Source: an uncultured Candidatus Saccharibacteria bacterium
Lineage (GTDB): Bacteria; Patescibacteriota; Saccharimonadia; Saccharimonadales; Saccharimonadaceae
NCBI GenBank assembly: GCA_946616455.1
Contig: CAMOIR010000002.1
Coordinates: 1 to 38,805, forward strand
Length of the DNA stretch: 38,805 nucleotides
Reading direction: 5' to 3'
The number at the start of each line of letters is the position of its first letter. The stretch's first letter is position 1. A program made the translations under genes and the position numbers. Of this stretch, positions 9,517 through 18,267 are shown one piece after another. The notes below the pieces were generated by a model, which had not been told where the DNA came from, searched no databases, and saw only the letters and a list, made by a program, of their open reading frames with translations.

Positions 9517-10520
9517 TAAATTCCCTTCCCAAAGTCTACTGCAAGTTCAACTAGGCGGTTAGAGTAACCCCATTCGTTATCATACCATGCCACTACCTTG
9601 ATCATATTACCACCCACTACGTCCAGTAGCGGCAAATCAACAACGCAGGAATGCGGATCACCGATAAAATCAGACGAAACCAATTCTTCCTCAGTTACAC
9701 CAATAATGCCTTCATAATAGAGTTCTTTAGATGCTTTTTTGAATACCCTAGCTAATTCTTCTTTGGTGGTGTTACGACGAATAATTGCAGTAATATCTGA
9801 AAGCGATACGACCGGAGTAGGAACACGTATTGATAAGCCATTGAATCTGTCTTTGAGACTAGGGATAGCAAGGGCTGCAGCTTTTGATGCGCCAGTAGTT
9901 GTTGGTACAATATTTTCGGCTGCAGAACGTGCTTCACGCAAATCCTTGGCTGGTGCATCTAGGATTCGCTGGGAGCCAGTATAGGAATGTACAGTAGTCA
10001 TCATGGCTTTTTCGATTCCAAATTCATCCTCTAGCACTTTCATGATTGGAGCAATACAGTTAGTGGTGCACGAAGCATTCGAAAGAATCGCGTCATCCTC
10101 GGTCACAACCTCTTCATTAACACCAAGTACTACAGTTTTTGCACCTTCGCCTTTAGCTGGTGCAGAAATAACAACTCGTTTAGCACCGGCATTGATGTGT
10201 TTGCGGGCGTCTTCTGGTTTTGTAAAAAGACCAGTACATTCAATTACCACGTCGACACTTAATTCCTTCCATGGTAATTTAGCAGGCTCTTTTTCGGCAA
10301 TTACTGGAATTTCTCTTGTATTTACAATAATAGAGTTTTCTGTTGCAGATACTTTCTTGTCATAAGTACCATAAGAAGAATCGTGCTTCAAAAGATGAGC
10401 AAGAGTTTTTGCGTCAGTAATATCGTTTATAGCAACAACCTGTACGTCACGTCTGTCTAATAATATTTTAAGTGCATTACGGCCAATTCTTCCAAAGCCG
10501 TTAATTGCAACCTTTACCAT
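9516..10520 (-). CDS. gap: Type I glyceraldehyde-3-phosphate dehydrogenase
   Basis: VAINGFGRIGRNALK, SNASCTTNCIAP, WYDNEWGYSNRLVEL. Confidence 0.98.
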   Translation of the reverse strand: MVKVAINGFGRIGRNALKILLDRRDVQVVAINDITDAKTLAHLLKHDSSYGTYDKKVSATENSIIVNTREIPVIAEKEPAKLPWKELSVDVVIECTGLFTKPEDARKHINAGAKRVVISAPAKGEGAKTVVLGVNEEVVTEDDAILSNASCTTNCIAPIMKVLEDEFGIEKAMMTTVHSYTGSQRILDAPAKDLREARSAAENIVPTTTGASKAAALAIPSLKDRFNGLSIRVPTPVVSLSDITAIIRRNTTKEELARVFKKASKELYYEGIIGVTEEELVSSDFIGDPHSCVVDLPLLDVVGGNMIKVVAWYDNEWGYSNRLVELAVDFGKGI

Positions 10521-10615
10521 TTTTACCTCCTAATTCTACTTATGTCTATTATAGCACACACTTTTAAAAAAGAGCCCATTTTATTGCTATTACAAAAAGC
10601 AATATAATCAAAAAA

Positions 10616-10804
10616 AAGAGCCTATTTTTGTTCGTGATTGACTTCACGCCATGTTATTTTTTACAACATTTCGCTCAATCCTCGTCTCGATCAAGTCGCC
10701 AGCTCGTTCGCGCAAGCGCTCGCTCGGCGACTTTACTCGCCTCGGATGAGGAAAGGTTGTAAAAAATAACTGGGTTTGTCAAATACTCACAAAAATAGAC
10801 TCTT
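10616..10804. repeat. Long nested inverted repeat between rpsG and gap
   Basis: Outer arms aagagcctatttttgt/acaaaaatagactctt; middle arms gttattttttacaac (10653-10667)/gttgtaaaaaataac (10756-10770), perfect 15 bp; inner arms aagtcgcc (10693-10700)/ggcgactt (10726-10733). Confidence 0.8.
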
Positions 10805-10825
10805 TACTTTTGGACAAATATGCTT

Positions 10826-11302
10826 TTAGCGTGCAAAATGAGCAAAAGCTCTGTTGGCTTCTGCCATACGATGGCAATCTTCTTTTTTCTTGAAGGCAGC
10901 ACCGGTTTCGTTGTAAGCGTCAACAATTTCGGCTTCCAAGCGCTTTGCATATGGCATACCACTGCGAGCACGCGCTGATTGCACTAACCATGAAAATGCA
11001 AAATGTAGTTGTCTGTGTCCAGCGATTGGGAATGGAATCTGATAGTTAGCACCACCCACACGACGAGATTTAACCTCAAAATCTGGTGACACGTTAACGA
11101 TGGCTTTTTCTAGCACTTCGACTGGATTTTCAGATTTAAGCTTTCTAGCTGCACCTTCAATTGCAGCATAGACCGCACGTTCTGCAACTTGTTTTTTGCC
11201 GTTTAGCATAGATTTATTAATTAGTCTTTGCACTAAGACAGACTGATACTTACGGTCTGGGTTTACTTTTCTTTGCAAAGATTTAGTGGTTTTACGTGGC
11301 AT
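10826..11302 (-). CDS. rpsG: 30S ribosomal protein S7
   Basis: MPRKTTKSLQRKVNPDRKYQSVLVQRLINKSMLNGKK; MPYAKRLEAEIVDAYNETGAAFKKKEDCHRMAEANRAFAHFAR. Confidence 0.97.
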   Translation of the reverse strand: MPRKTTKSLQRKVNPDRKYQSVLVQRLINKSMLNGKKQVAERAVYAAIEGAARKLKSENPVEVLEKAIVNVSPDFEVKSRRVGGANYQIPFPIAGHRQLHFAFSWLVQSARARSGMPYAKRLEAEIVDAYNETGAAFKKKEDCHRMAEANRAFAHFAR

Positions 11303-11304
11303 AA

Positions 11305-11718
11305 TTACTTACCCTCCTTTTTGGCGCCGTATTTTGAGCGACCTTGCTTGCGGCCTTGTACACCTTGAAGATCCAGCGTTCCGCGTACAATGTGATAACG
11401 TACACCAGGAAGATCTGGCACACGACCACCACGTACTAATACTACGGCATGTTCCTGCAAGTTGTGTCCTTCACCACCAATGTAAGCCCATACTTCTTGA
11501 CCATTAGTTAGTCTCACACGAGCGACTTTTCGCATAGCGGAGTTTGGCTTCTTTGGCGTCTTTGTAGTAACCTTAATACATACACCACGCTTAAGCGGTG
11601 CAGCAGTCTCATAGCGCTTAGTCTTTAGAGTATTAATAATGGATCCAAGTGCTGGAGATTTTGATTTTTTCGCTTGCTTCTTGCGAGGCTTGCGAATCAA
11701 CTGATTGATAGTTGGCAT
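11305..11718 (-). CDS. rpsL: 30S ribosomal protein S12
   Basis: [70 protein letters not shown]. Confidence 0.99.
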   Translation of the reverse strand: MPTINQLIRKPRKKQAKKSKSPALGSIINTLKTKRYETAAPLKRGVCIKVTTKTPKKPNSAMRKVARVRLTNGQEVWAYIGGEGHNLQEHAVVLVRGGRVPDLPGVRYHIVRGTLDLQGVQGRKQGRSKYGAKKEGK

Positions 11719-11933
11719 TAAAATTTCCCTCTTAATTTAATATATAATTTTGTGGTAAAAACCACCGCACTATATATAGTGTTTTATAGTACATAAAACC
11801 CACCTAAACCCTACGTATAGTGTCTAATATTTACCAGTTTACTTACAGCAATCGCAAACCAGTTGAAACTCTTCCCTAAATTATACCACACTTAATCAAA
11901 ATAGTAAACCGTCAAAATGAAATGCTTATTAGG

Positions 11934-13214
11934 CTATTTCTCGTTTGCTTTAACTAGAAAATCAATTGTGGCTTCGATTATCATGCGATTTTTAATGTCC
12001 ATTTTGACATTTGGATCTTTTAGGGATTTCAAAGCCTCAGGAGATTTTTTGTAAACATCGCGAAGTTCAGCGAGTTTAGCTGCTACTAGGTCATCCGATA
12101 CGGTAATCTTTTCTGCTAGAGCGATATTTTGCAGCGCCAGAGAGGCTTTTACTCTTGACTCGGCAATTTTACGCGCTTCCTTTTCCCAATTTTCCAATGT
12201 CTCATTGTTGGCTTTTAAGAAATCTTCAAAAGTCATACCTTGAGAAGCGGCGTTACGAGACATATCATCCTTGATGGCTCGAACCTGATCATCAATCAAT
12301 ATTTCTGGTGCAGGAATAGTAGAAGCTTTTACAATAGCATTGATGAGGTCATCTTTGTACTTGTCTTCGAGCTTATGCTGGTTTTGTATTTCAAGATTCT
12401 TCTTGATGTCCTTTTTGAGCTCCTCAATAGTTTTGAATGGACCACATTTTTTTGCTAATTCATCATCGATAGGAGCTTTTTTAACTTCATTTACCTGTTT
12501 TACTAGTACTTCAAATACGGTTTTTGCACCCGCTAAGTCCTTAACACCGTAATCTTTAGGGAACGTGAGTTTAAGGTCAAATTTATCGCCGGATTCGTGT
12601 CCAATAATACCATCCTCGAAACCTGGAATAAATGTCTTTGAGCCAAGCACTAATTTATAATCTTTGGCTGAACCACCTTTGAAAGCTTCACCATCCTTTT
12701 TTCCGACAAAATCTATAATAACCTCATCGGTCAACTTGGCAGCCCTTTTTACTACGCTTTTTTCGGCAAATGAATTGGAAAGGTTATCTAGTACTTCCTC
12801 TATATCTTTTTCGCCGACCTTAATTTCTGGCTTTTTGACACCAAGCTTCTTATAGTTACCAAGTTTTACCTCCGGAATAATGTCTGCCGTTGCAGTATAT
12901 TCTGCCATCTCTCCAGGTACATATTTTGTCACATTTACACTCGGGAGTACTAGGGGATTCTTTTCCTCTTTTTTGAAAGCTTCAATCACCGTTGTCCTGA
13001 CGGCTATATCTATTGTCTCTGTATTCAAATCATTTTCAGGAATAAACTTTTTGGCCACCTCTGTTGGTACTTTGCCTTTTCTAAATCCTTCGACCTTAAC
13101 TTCCTTAGCTAGTTTTTCTAATGCCTTTTTTGCTGCTGTCTTTAAATCATCGGCGTCTAGTGTAACTGTGAGTTCCACACGCGAATCAGACAACTTCTTA
13201 AACTTTGTTTTCAT
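11934..13214 (-). CDS. tig: Trigger factor
   Basis: VEGFRKGKVPTEVAKKF; FKBP domain (DFVGKKDGEAFKGGSAKDYKLVLGSKTFIPGFEDGIIGHESGD). Confidence 0.95.
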   Translation of the reverse strand: MKTKFKKLSDSRVELTVTLDADDLKTAAKKALEKLAKEVKVEGFRKGKVPTEVAKKFIPENDLNTETIDIAVRTTVIEAFKKEEKNPLVLPSVNVTKYVPGEMAEYTATADIIPEVKLGNYKKLGVKKPEIKVGEKDIEEVLDNLSNSFAEKSVVKRAAKLTDEVIIDFVGKKDGEAFKGGSAKDYKLVLGSKTFIPGFEDGIIGHESGDKFDLKLTFPKDYGVKDLAGAKTVFEVLVKQVNEVKKAPIDDELAKKCGPFKTIEELKKDIKKNLEIQNQHKLEDKYKDDLINAIVKASTIPAPEILIDDQVRAIKDDMSRNAASQGMTFEDFLKANNETLENWEKEARKIAESRVKASLALQNIALAEKITVSDDLVAAKLAELRDVYKKSPEALKSLKDPNVKMDIKNRMIIEATIDFLVKANEK

Positions 13215-13238
13215 AAAAACTCCTACTAATTTTACTTA

Positions 13239-14825
13239 TTATAACATAATTTTTGGGGAATTCGTAGACCTAAAGTGGGTTAAGGTATATTTCGAACTAG
13301 CCCCTAGTTTGATCTCTGGGTTAAGAATGCCATTTTTATCAAAAAGATTCTTGATTTCATTGTATAGTTTTACTTCGGCTTCTGGCATATCGGCATTAGT
13401 GACCACAGCTTTTAGCCTACCCTCAGGTGTACCTCCGGCCAGCTGTCCACCCTGTCGTCCTATAATATAAGCGCCCGCCTTTAAGAAGGTAGTAGCTTTT
13501 TTATTAAAAGAATCGTCTTCTAGATTAAAAATTGGTCTCAAATGATAAATAGAAGATGCATATGATCCATAAAGTGCTAAATCGAGTTGCAACTTTTCAC
13601 CTAAAACTTTGAGATCATCTAGGAAGCTTTCAATATTCCAAGCTGGTAAGTAGAAATTCGTCAAAATTGGCACGCGTTCCCCATCTTTTACATAAGTTAA
13701 ATAAGTCGTCAGCGAATTCTCCAATTCGTCAATAATGCTACGATTCTCGTCTGATTCAAACAAGAACCTGGCGTTACGTGGGAATTCGTCTCGCCTTGCC
13801 ATTACTTTTTTAAGGTTATTGTTTCCTTTTTCGTCAAAACTAACAAATACAACATAACCGTCTTCAAGTTTTTTGATGACGCCGTCTAAATTCTTACCAG
13901 TAGCCTTGGCTCTCATGATAATTTTTAGATCGTAGAGTTCAAGCCTTTTCGGAGTTAGTTCATCCATAAAGTCTAAAAACTTTTTAGCCTTTTTGAAATC
14001 CTTAAATGTAGCAACGATTCTTACGGGCTTACTTTTTAGTGGTACGGCGCGTAGTATTACTTCTGAAATAACACCTAGTGTACCCTGAGCACCAAAGAAT
14101 AATGGCATTAAATCTAGAACATCACGTTTATATACCTCTACAATCTTAGGATAGCCAGACATATCTTTGGCTCTTTTCTCAATGTCCTGAATAGTCTTTT
14201 CGTTGGTGTCTATGATTTTCGGAAGTTTTCGGTATATTTCGCCCTCCAACGTTTTTTCAACGGCTTTTTTGGCGACAGCGTACCTTCGGAAACGATTTGT
14301 TGCGATGCATTCACCGTTAGCTAAGACTACTTCAATCCTATCTACGAAATTAATGATTCCACCATACTTGCCGGCACTTTTGTCGGTCGGACAATTTGAA
14401 ATAAGGCCACCAATTGTTTCATTATCTTTGCCATCAATTGGTATGGTAAGCCCACTTACAGACAAAGCAGTATTTAGTTCCTTAAGCGTAATACCGGATT
14501 GCACTCGTACAAGTCGACCACGGGGGTCGATTTCTAGCATGCGATTTAGCTTTTTGGTTGAAATAATAAGTCCACTACCTAAACATGCACCAGTGTCATC
14601 TGAGCCAGAACCTCTAATCGTAATCGGGACATTAATCTCTTTCGCAGTTAGTTGATTGAAAAATTTCAACAGTTTCTGTATGTCATCCGTAGATTCGGGA
14701 AAAGCTACGAAACGGGGTTTAATTTTAAGCGCAGAATTATCTGTCGAATAATAATCCAACACCTCTTGTTCATCAAAAACATTACCAACTACTAACTGAT
14801 TCAAGTATTTTGCAATTTTACCCAT
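13239..14825 (-). CDS. FAD-binding oxidase/dehydrogenase (GlcD/D-lactate dehydrogenase-like)
   Basis: PMH-type FAD domain (PITIRGSGSDDTGACLGSGLIISTKKLNRMLEIDPRGRLVRVQSGITLKELN; GAQGTLGVISEVILR). Confidence 0.85.
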   Translation of the reverse strand: MGKIAKYLNQLVVGNVFDEQEVLDYYSTDNSALKIKPRFVAFPESTDDIQKLLKFFNQLTAKEINVPITIRGSGSDDTGACLGSGLIISTKKLNRMLEIDPRGRLVRVQSGITLKELNTALSVSGLTIPIDGKDNETIGGLISNCPTDKSAGKYGGIINFVDRIEVVLANGECIATNRFRRYAVAKKAVEKTLEGEIYRKLPKIIDTNEKTIQDIEKRAKDMSGYPKIVEVYKRDVLDLMPLFFGAQGTLGVISEVILRAVPLKSKPVRIVATFKDFKKAKKFLDFMDELTPKRLELYDLKIIMRAKATGKNLDGVIKKLEDGYVVFVSFDEKGNNNLKKVMARRDEFPRNARFLFESDENRSIIDELENSLTTYLTYVKDGERVPILTNFYLPAWNIESFLDDLKVLGEKLQLDLALYGSYASSIYHLRPIFNLEDDSFNKKATTFLKAGAYIIGRQGGQLAGGTPEGRLKAVVTNADMPEAEVKLYNEIKNLFDKNGILNPEIKLGASSKYTLTHFRSTNSPKIML

Positions 14826-14869
14826 CCTGCTAACGATTATATCACACTTTATATCGTAAAAACTGATTT

Positions 14870-15103
14870 TTAAGCTTTTGCTTTTAATAAACCATGGCTA
14901 TCCGTAGTTTCTATCTCATCGTGGGGTTTTCTAAAAATCAAATCAAGCTCCAGCATTTTGCCGTTTGGCCCAAACAGGACTGGAATAAATCCGACATATT
15001 CATACCCCTTCTTTTCGACATATTCATTGATGACATCCTGGTGCTCCTTGATATTAGCATCAATCAGTTTATTGTTGGCATATTTTAATCTAACAAATTC
15101 CAT
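14870..15103 (-). CDS. Small hypothetical protein
   Basis: 77 aa ORF preceded by ggaggtaa-like RBS. Confidence 0.6.
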   Translation of the reverse strand: MEFVRLKYANNKLIDANIKEHQDVINEYVEKKGYEYVGFIPVLFGPNGKMLELDLIFRKPHDEIETTDSHGLLKAKA

Positions 15104-15350
15104 TTACCTCCTTTTGGTATTATTGTAGCACATTTTTATAGTTAGCTGATTTTTCCTGTCATTACGAAAGATGATCTGTGAGGTGCTTCGTGATGTACTC
15201 TTTGATTATTCTGTATAATGTTCAGATTTTGATTAAAAGACAATTCGCCAATGGTTATGCGATAGCTAGTAAGATTTGCAAAATAAAGATTTTATAGTAT
15301 AATAAAAAAGGACAGTTTTACTGTTACAAAAAAACAAGGAGGGGTGAAAT

Positions 15351-15623
15351 ATGCCTAGTCCTAGAACATTAAGGGTGGAGCTGGAGACTCATGGATACTA
15401 CATGGAGATCGAAACCAGTAAGGATGAATGCAGTCGCGAAAGAACACCACATTGGTACCTTTGCAGCAAAAAAGGTAGAGAAGGAAGTATCACCGTGTAT
15501 AGAAACTGGATTAAAGAACCGATCGTGAGTCGCGAAGTCAAGAAAGAGGCAGAAAAACTTACTGCAGTTTATGCTCCAATGATTTGCGAATTATATGATC
15601 ACAATCGCATCCATGGCTCCTAA
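15351..15623 (+). CDS. Small hypothetical protein
   Basis: 90 aa ORF with strong RBS aaggaggggtg, upstream TATAAT, and a downstream terminator. Confidence 0.7.
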   Translation: MPSPRTLRVELETHGYYMEIETSKDECSRERTPHWYLCSKKGREGSITVYRNWIKEPIVSREVKKEAEKLTAVYAPMICELYDHNRIHGS

Positions 15624-15628
15624 CACCT

Positions 15629-15655
15629 AGCCACGACATTTGTCGTGGCTTTTTT
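15629..15655 (+). terminator. Intrinsic terminator
   Basis: AGCCACGAC ATT TGTCGTGGCT TTTTT. Confidence 0.85.
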
Positions 15656-15813
15656 AAAGAGCATTGATCAGTTTGTATTTTCGTATCACATCTATTATTA
15701 GTTGGCATAATTTAGTCTTCTGTCACAGGACTAATAAAAAAGCGCACTACTCGAAAAGCATGAAGAAATCGTATCTATTGCAACTTTACGAATTCGCTTG
15801 GGTTTATTCTACT

Positions 15814-15851
15814 AGCAAAAAGCCCCGACTGGCTGCCGGGGACTTTTTGCT
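15814..15851 (-). terminator. Hairpin terminator downstream of the minus-strand ncRNA candidate
   Basis: agcaaaaagtccccggcagccagtcggggctttttgct on the minus strand. Confidence 0.75.
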
Positions 15852-15879
15852 CTTAAAATAAGAGCATTATTTTAAGAAA

Positions 15880-16020
15880 GGAAGGGTTGACGGACTCGTG
15901 GTAGGTTCACGTATTGCTATCAGGTATTCGAAGCTGAAGTTTGCATAACCGACTGGGGCTTCGCATTATCCTCAGGGCTTTCGCCTCGAGCTGCCTCACC
16001 CCTTCCCACAAATTTTATTA
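15880..16020 (-). ncRNA. Candidate structured ncRNA of unassigned family
   Basis: TTGACA-N17-TATAAT promoter upstream; closing stem GGAAGGGGUGA/UCAACCCUUCC (15996-16006 with 15880-15890, one mismatch); internal GAAA-tetraloop hairpin CUCGAGGC-GAAA-GCCCUGAG; downstream terminator; no plausible ORF. Confidence 0.65.
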
Positions 16021-16026
16021 CGCCCT

Positions 16027-16055
16027 ATTATATCATACTAATTAATTTTTGTCAA
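16027..16055 (-). promoter_or_regulatory. Perfect-consensus sigma70-type promoter for the ncRNA
   Basis: Minus strand TTGACA (16050-16055), 17 bp spacer, TATAAT (16027-16032). Confidence 0.85.
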
Positions 16056-16346
16056 TACTTCCCTACGCTTGTTTAATAAAAAACTGTTCCAAGTGGCACA
16101 GATGGTTCACTTATATTTTTAAAAGTAAAGCCTGTTAGCTATCTTATTTCTTTAACATAGATAGTTTTACCTTTATCAAGTGATATTGATATTGGTATAG
16201 AATCAACTTAATTTGATAGCAATATGTCATCATTTTATATTGCAAAGGTTATGAGATAATGTCGCTATATTGACAAATCATAGCGTTTGTGCTATAATAA
16301 AACAGATTCGATAAGAAGGTACATTTTCAGAAAGGGGGTGGTTTTC

Positions 16347-16700
16347 ATGAAGCAGGTACTTGACGACTTCATTTTTAGCTGGAATAAAGCACACAAACGA
16401 TTCATCTTTTCAGCTCAGGAGGCTCCTGTTATAGGCCGTCCTACCGGCGTAGAAATTCGCTATTCGGCGGCTAAGTATCAGAACTTCTTCTCCACGGATA
16501 AGTGGAACAAACTAAAAGATGTCGTCGAGGCGAAATCGCATGGCACAATGTATGTCGTTACTGACGAATACCTCTTTGAAAGAGGAATCATCGAGATTAA
16601 GGTTGCTTCCTCGAACCACAACTATCAGGAACGACTTGTCGTTGGCGTCCTTAGATGGATCTGTGAAGAATTTTTCCCGAATGAGGACAAGAACGATTAA
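16347..16700 (+). CDS. Hypothetical protein (start moved from 16287 to the RBS-supported ATG)
   Basis: aaagggggtggttttcATG RBS; TATAAT upstream within the longer ORF; downstream terminator. Confidence 0.7.
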   Translation: MKQVLDDFIFSWNKAHKRFIFSAQEAPVIGRPTGVEIRYSAAKYQNFFSTDKWNKLKDVVEAKSHGTMYVVTDEYLFERGIIEIKVASSNHNYQERLVVGVLRWICEEFFPNEDKND

Positions 16701-16713
16701 GAGAAACTCCTGC

Positions 16714-16740
16714 GGCTCGCCCACTCGGCGAGTCTTTTTT
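16714..16740 (+). terminator. Intrinsic terminator
   Basis: GGCTCGCC..GGCGAGTC TTTTTT. Confidence 0.75.
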
Positions 16741-16783
16741 ATGATATAATAATTACAATGATTGTTGATCTGGAGGTATTCTA

Positions 16784-17887
16784 ATGTTAAATCCCAATCA
16801 AGTCAAGACGGTTTCTAACTACGAGCGCGTAGAAAACACCCTAGCGGAGCTGACGCCAAATCCGCGAGATTTTGAGGGGCGAACATACCCTGCGGAAGAT
16901 GTAAGAAGCGACGTCAAACAGCTTGATGATTATAGACATACTCCAGATTTTAAAATAGGTGGAGAACGCTCAGATGCTAAACTCCTCGAGAAGACCTTTA
17001 CGGATATGGTAGAACGAGGAGACTGGTTCGGTGAGGAAGAAGCTTATGGCGACGACTCAGATTATTTGGCCCTAGTCACATTCCCTACTTCTGATATTGA
17101 TGATACTTTTAATCATATTGATGTAATCGGCATGATTGGGAACGAAATAACCGGACACGAAACGATGCCGTTCGCAATTGATCTAACCTATAATACCGAT
17201 AATGAAAAAATGGCACAAAAATTCAGATGGAAGCACGTCTACGGAAAGAAAAAGACTGTACCAGAGGGGGTTTCCGAATTCGGTAATAGCTATATAGAAA
17301 AAGATCACCTTGGGCGAAGCACGCTAAGAACTCGTCCATTACCGCTTAAATATAGATTTGGGCTTAAAATTCCTGGTTTTGCATCAGCCAAATATTACGA
17401 AGATAAGAATAATCCGTGGGATCCGATTTACGAAAAAGGACGAATCGATGTTATGCCGCGCTTTATTGTCGGATATTCAACCGATATCGCCGACACCTTA
17501 TCTTCCGGAATGCCAACCGATGAATATCGAAAAAAGTATGGCGAGGCGGCCTATCAAAAGAAAAGAACAGAGTATAAAAACGCCGAACGACGCGCAAAAT
17601 GGTGCACGTTATTCGAATGTCATGAGCAGGCATCTGATATTCGTTTTATGCTAGAGCATATGGATGCCGAAGAGACAAAATGGATGCGCCCCGAGGAGCT
17701 AGAAAAGGCCAAGAAACAAATCATCGCGATGGATACTTATTTCACAAAAGCTATTGAACTAGCTACCGAAAAAGCGCAAACCAACTCAGATGAAATGGCT
17801 GCTAGGAAATACGCTGACAGAGATGTAGTCCGTCAGGCGATTATGCATCATAGTAATGATACTTATGTCGCAAAGAATTGGAGATAG
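16784..17887 (+). CDS. Hypothetical protein, 367 aa, family not recognised
   Basis: Long ORF with ctggagg RBS and upstream TATAAT. Confidence 0.75.
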   Translation: MLNPNQVKTVSNYERVENTLAELTPNPRDFEGRTYPAEDVRSDVKQLDDYRHTPDFKIGGERSDAKLLEKTFTDMVERGDWFGEEEAYGDDSDYLALVTFPTSDIDDTFNHIDVIGMIGNEITGHETMPFAIDLTYNTDNEKMAQKFRWKHVYGKKKTVPEGVSEFGNSYIEKDHLGRSTLRTRPLPLKYRFGLKIPGFASAKYYEDKNNPWDPIYEKGRIDVMPRFIVGYSTDIADTLSSGMPTDEYRKKYGEAAYQKKRTEYKNAERRAKWCTLFECHEQASDIRFMLEHMDAEETKWMRPEELEKAKKQIIAMDTYFTKAIELATEKAQTNSDEMAARKYADRDVVRQAIMHHSNDTYVAKNWR

Positions 17888-18083
17888 CAGTAAAACAGTG
17901 CGTCAAAAGCAACAAATAAGTTCGAGTAAAATAACAAAACCACAACATATCTAGACTTTCTACGAAACAATCTCGCGGATCTTATTGCTGCGTGCTATAT
18001 TAGACAAATCAAAGAGAACCCTCGTATGAATACGACAATAAAAAAAGCGCTTACGCGCGAAAATCCAGAATTTTGTACTATGA

Positions 18084-18168
18084 TGGTGCCCGAGACAGGA
18101 CTTGAACCTGCACACCAAATGGCATATGCTCCTAAGGCATACGTGTATACCAATTTCACCACTCGGGC
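18084..18168 (-). tRNA. tRNA-Leu (anticodon UAG)
   Basis: GCCCGAG...CTCGGGC-A-CCA acceptor, anticodon loop CTTAGGA, T-arm CAGGTTCAAGTCCTG, class II variable arm; CCA encoded. Confidence 0.95.
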
Positions 18169-18195
18169 GTATTCTGATTATATCATATTAAACCC

Positions 18196-18234
18196 AAAAA
18201 AGCGAGACTACAATCCCCTTTAAGTCTCGCTTTT
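18196..18234. terminator. Bidirectional hairpin
   Basis: AGCGAGACT..AGTCTCGCT flanked by A and T runs. Confidence 0.75.
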
Positions 18235-18267
18235 GTATAAATCAGTCGTCGGACTTATATTCCCATA

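Noticed and set aside
15664-15861. 65-aa plus-strand ORF
   Set aside because: No RBS, and its 3' part is the terminator hairpin of the ncRNA.
15880-16020. Assigning the ncRNA to SRP RNA or tmRNA
   Set aside because: No SRP helix-8 GGAAG-type motif, no tRNA-like ends or tag ORF recognised.
18026-18223. 66-aa ORF (MVPETGLEPAHQMAYAPKAYVYTNFTTRA)
   Set aside because: Lies antisense across the tRNA-Leu gene; a translation of the tRNA complement.
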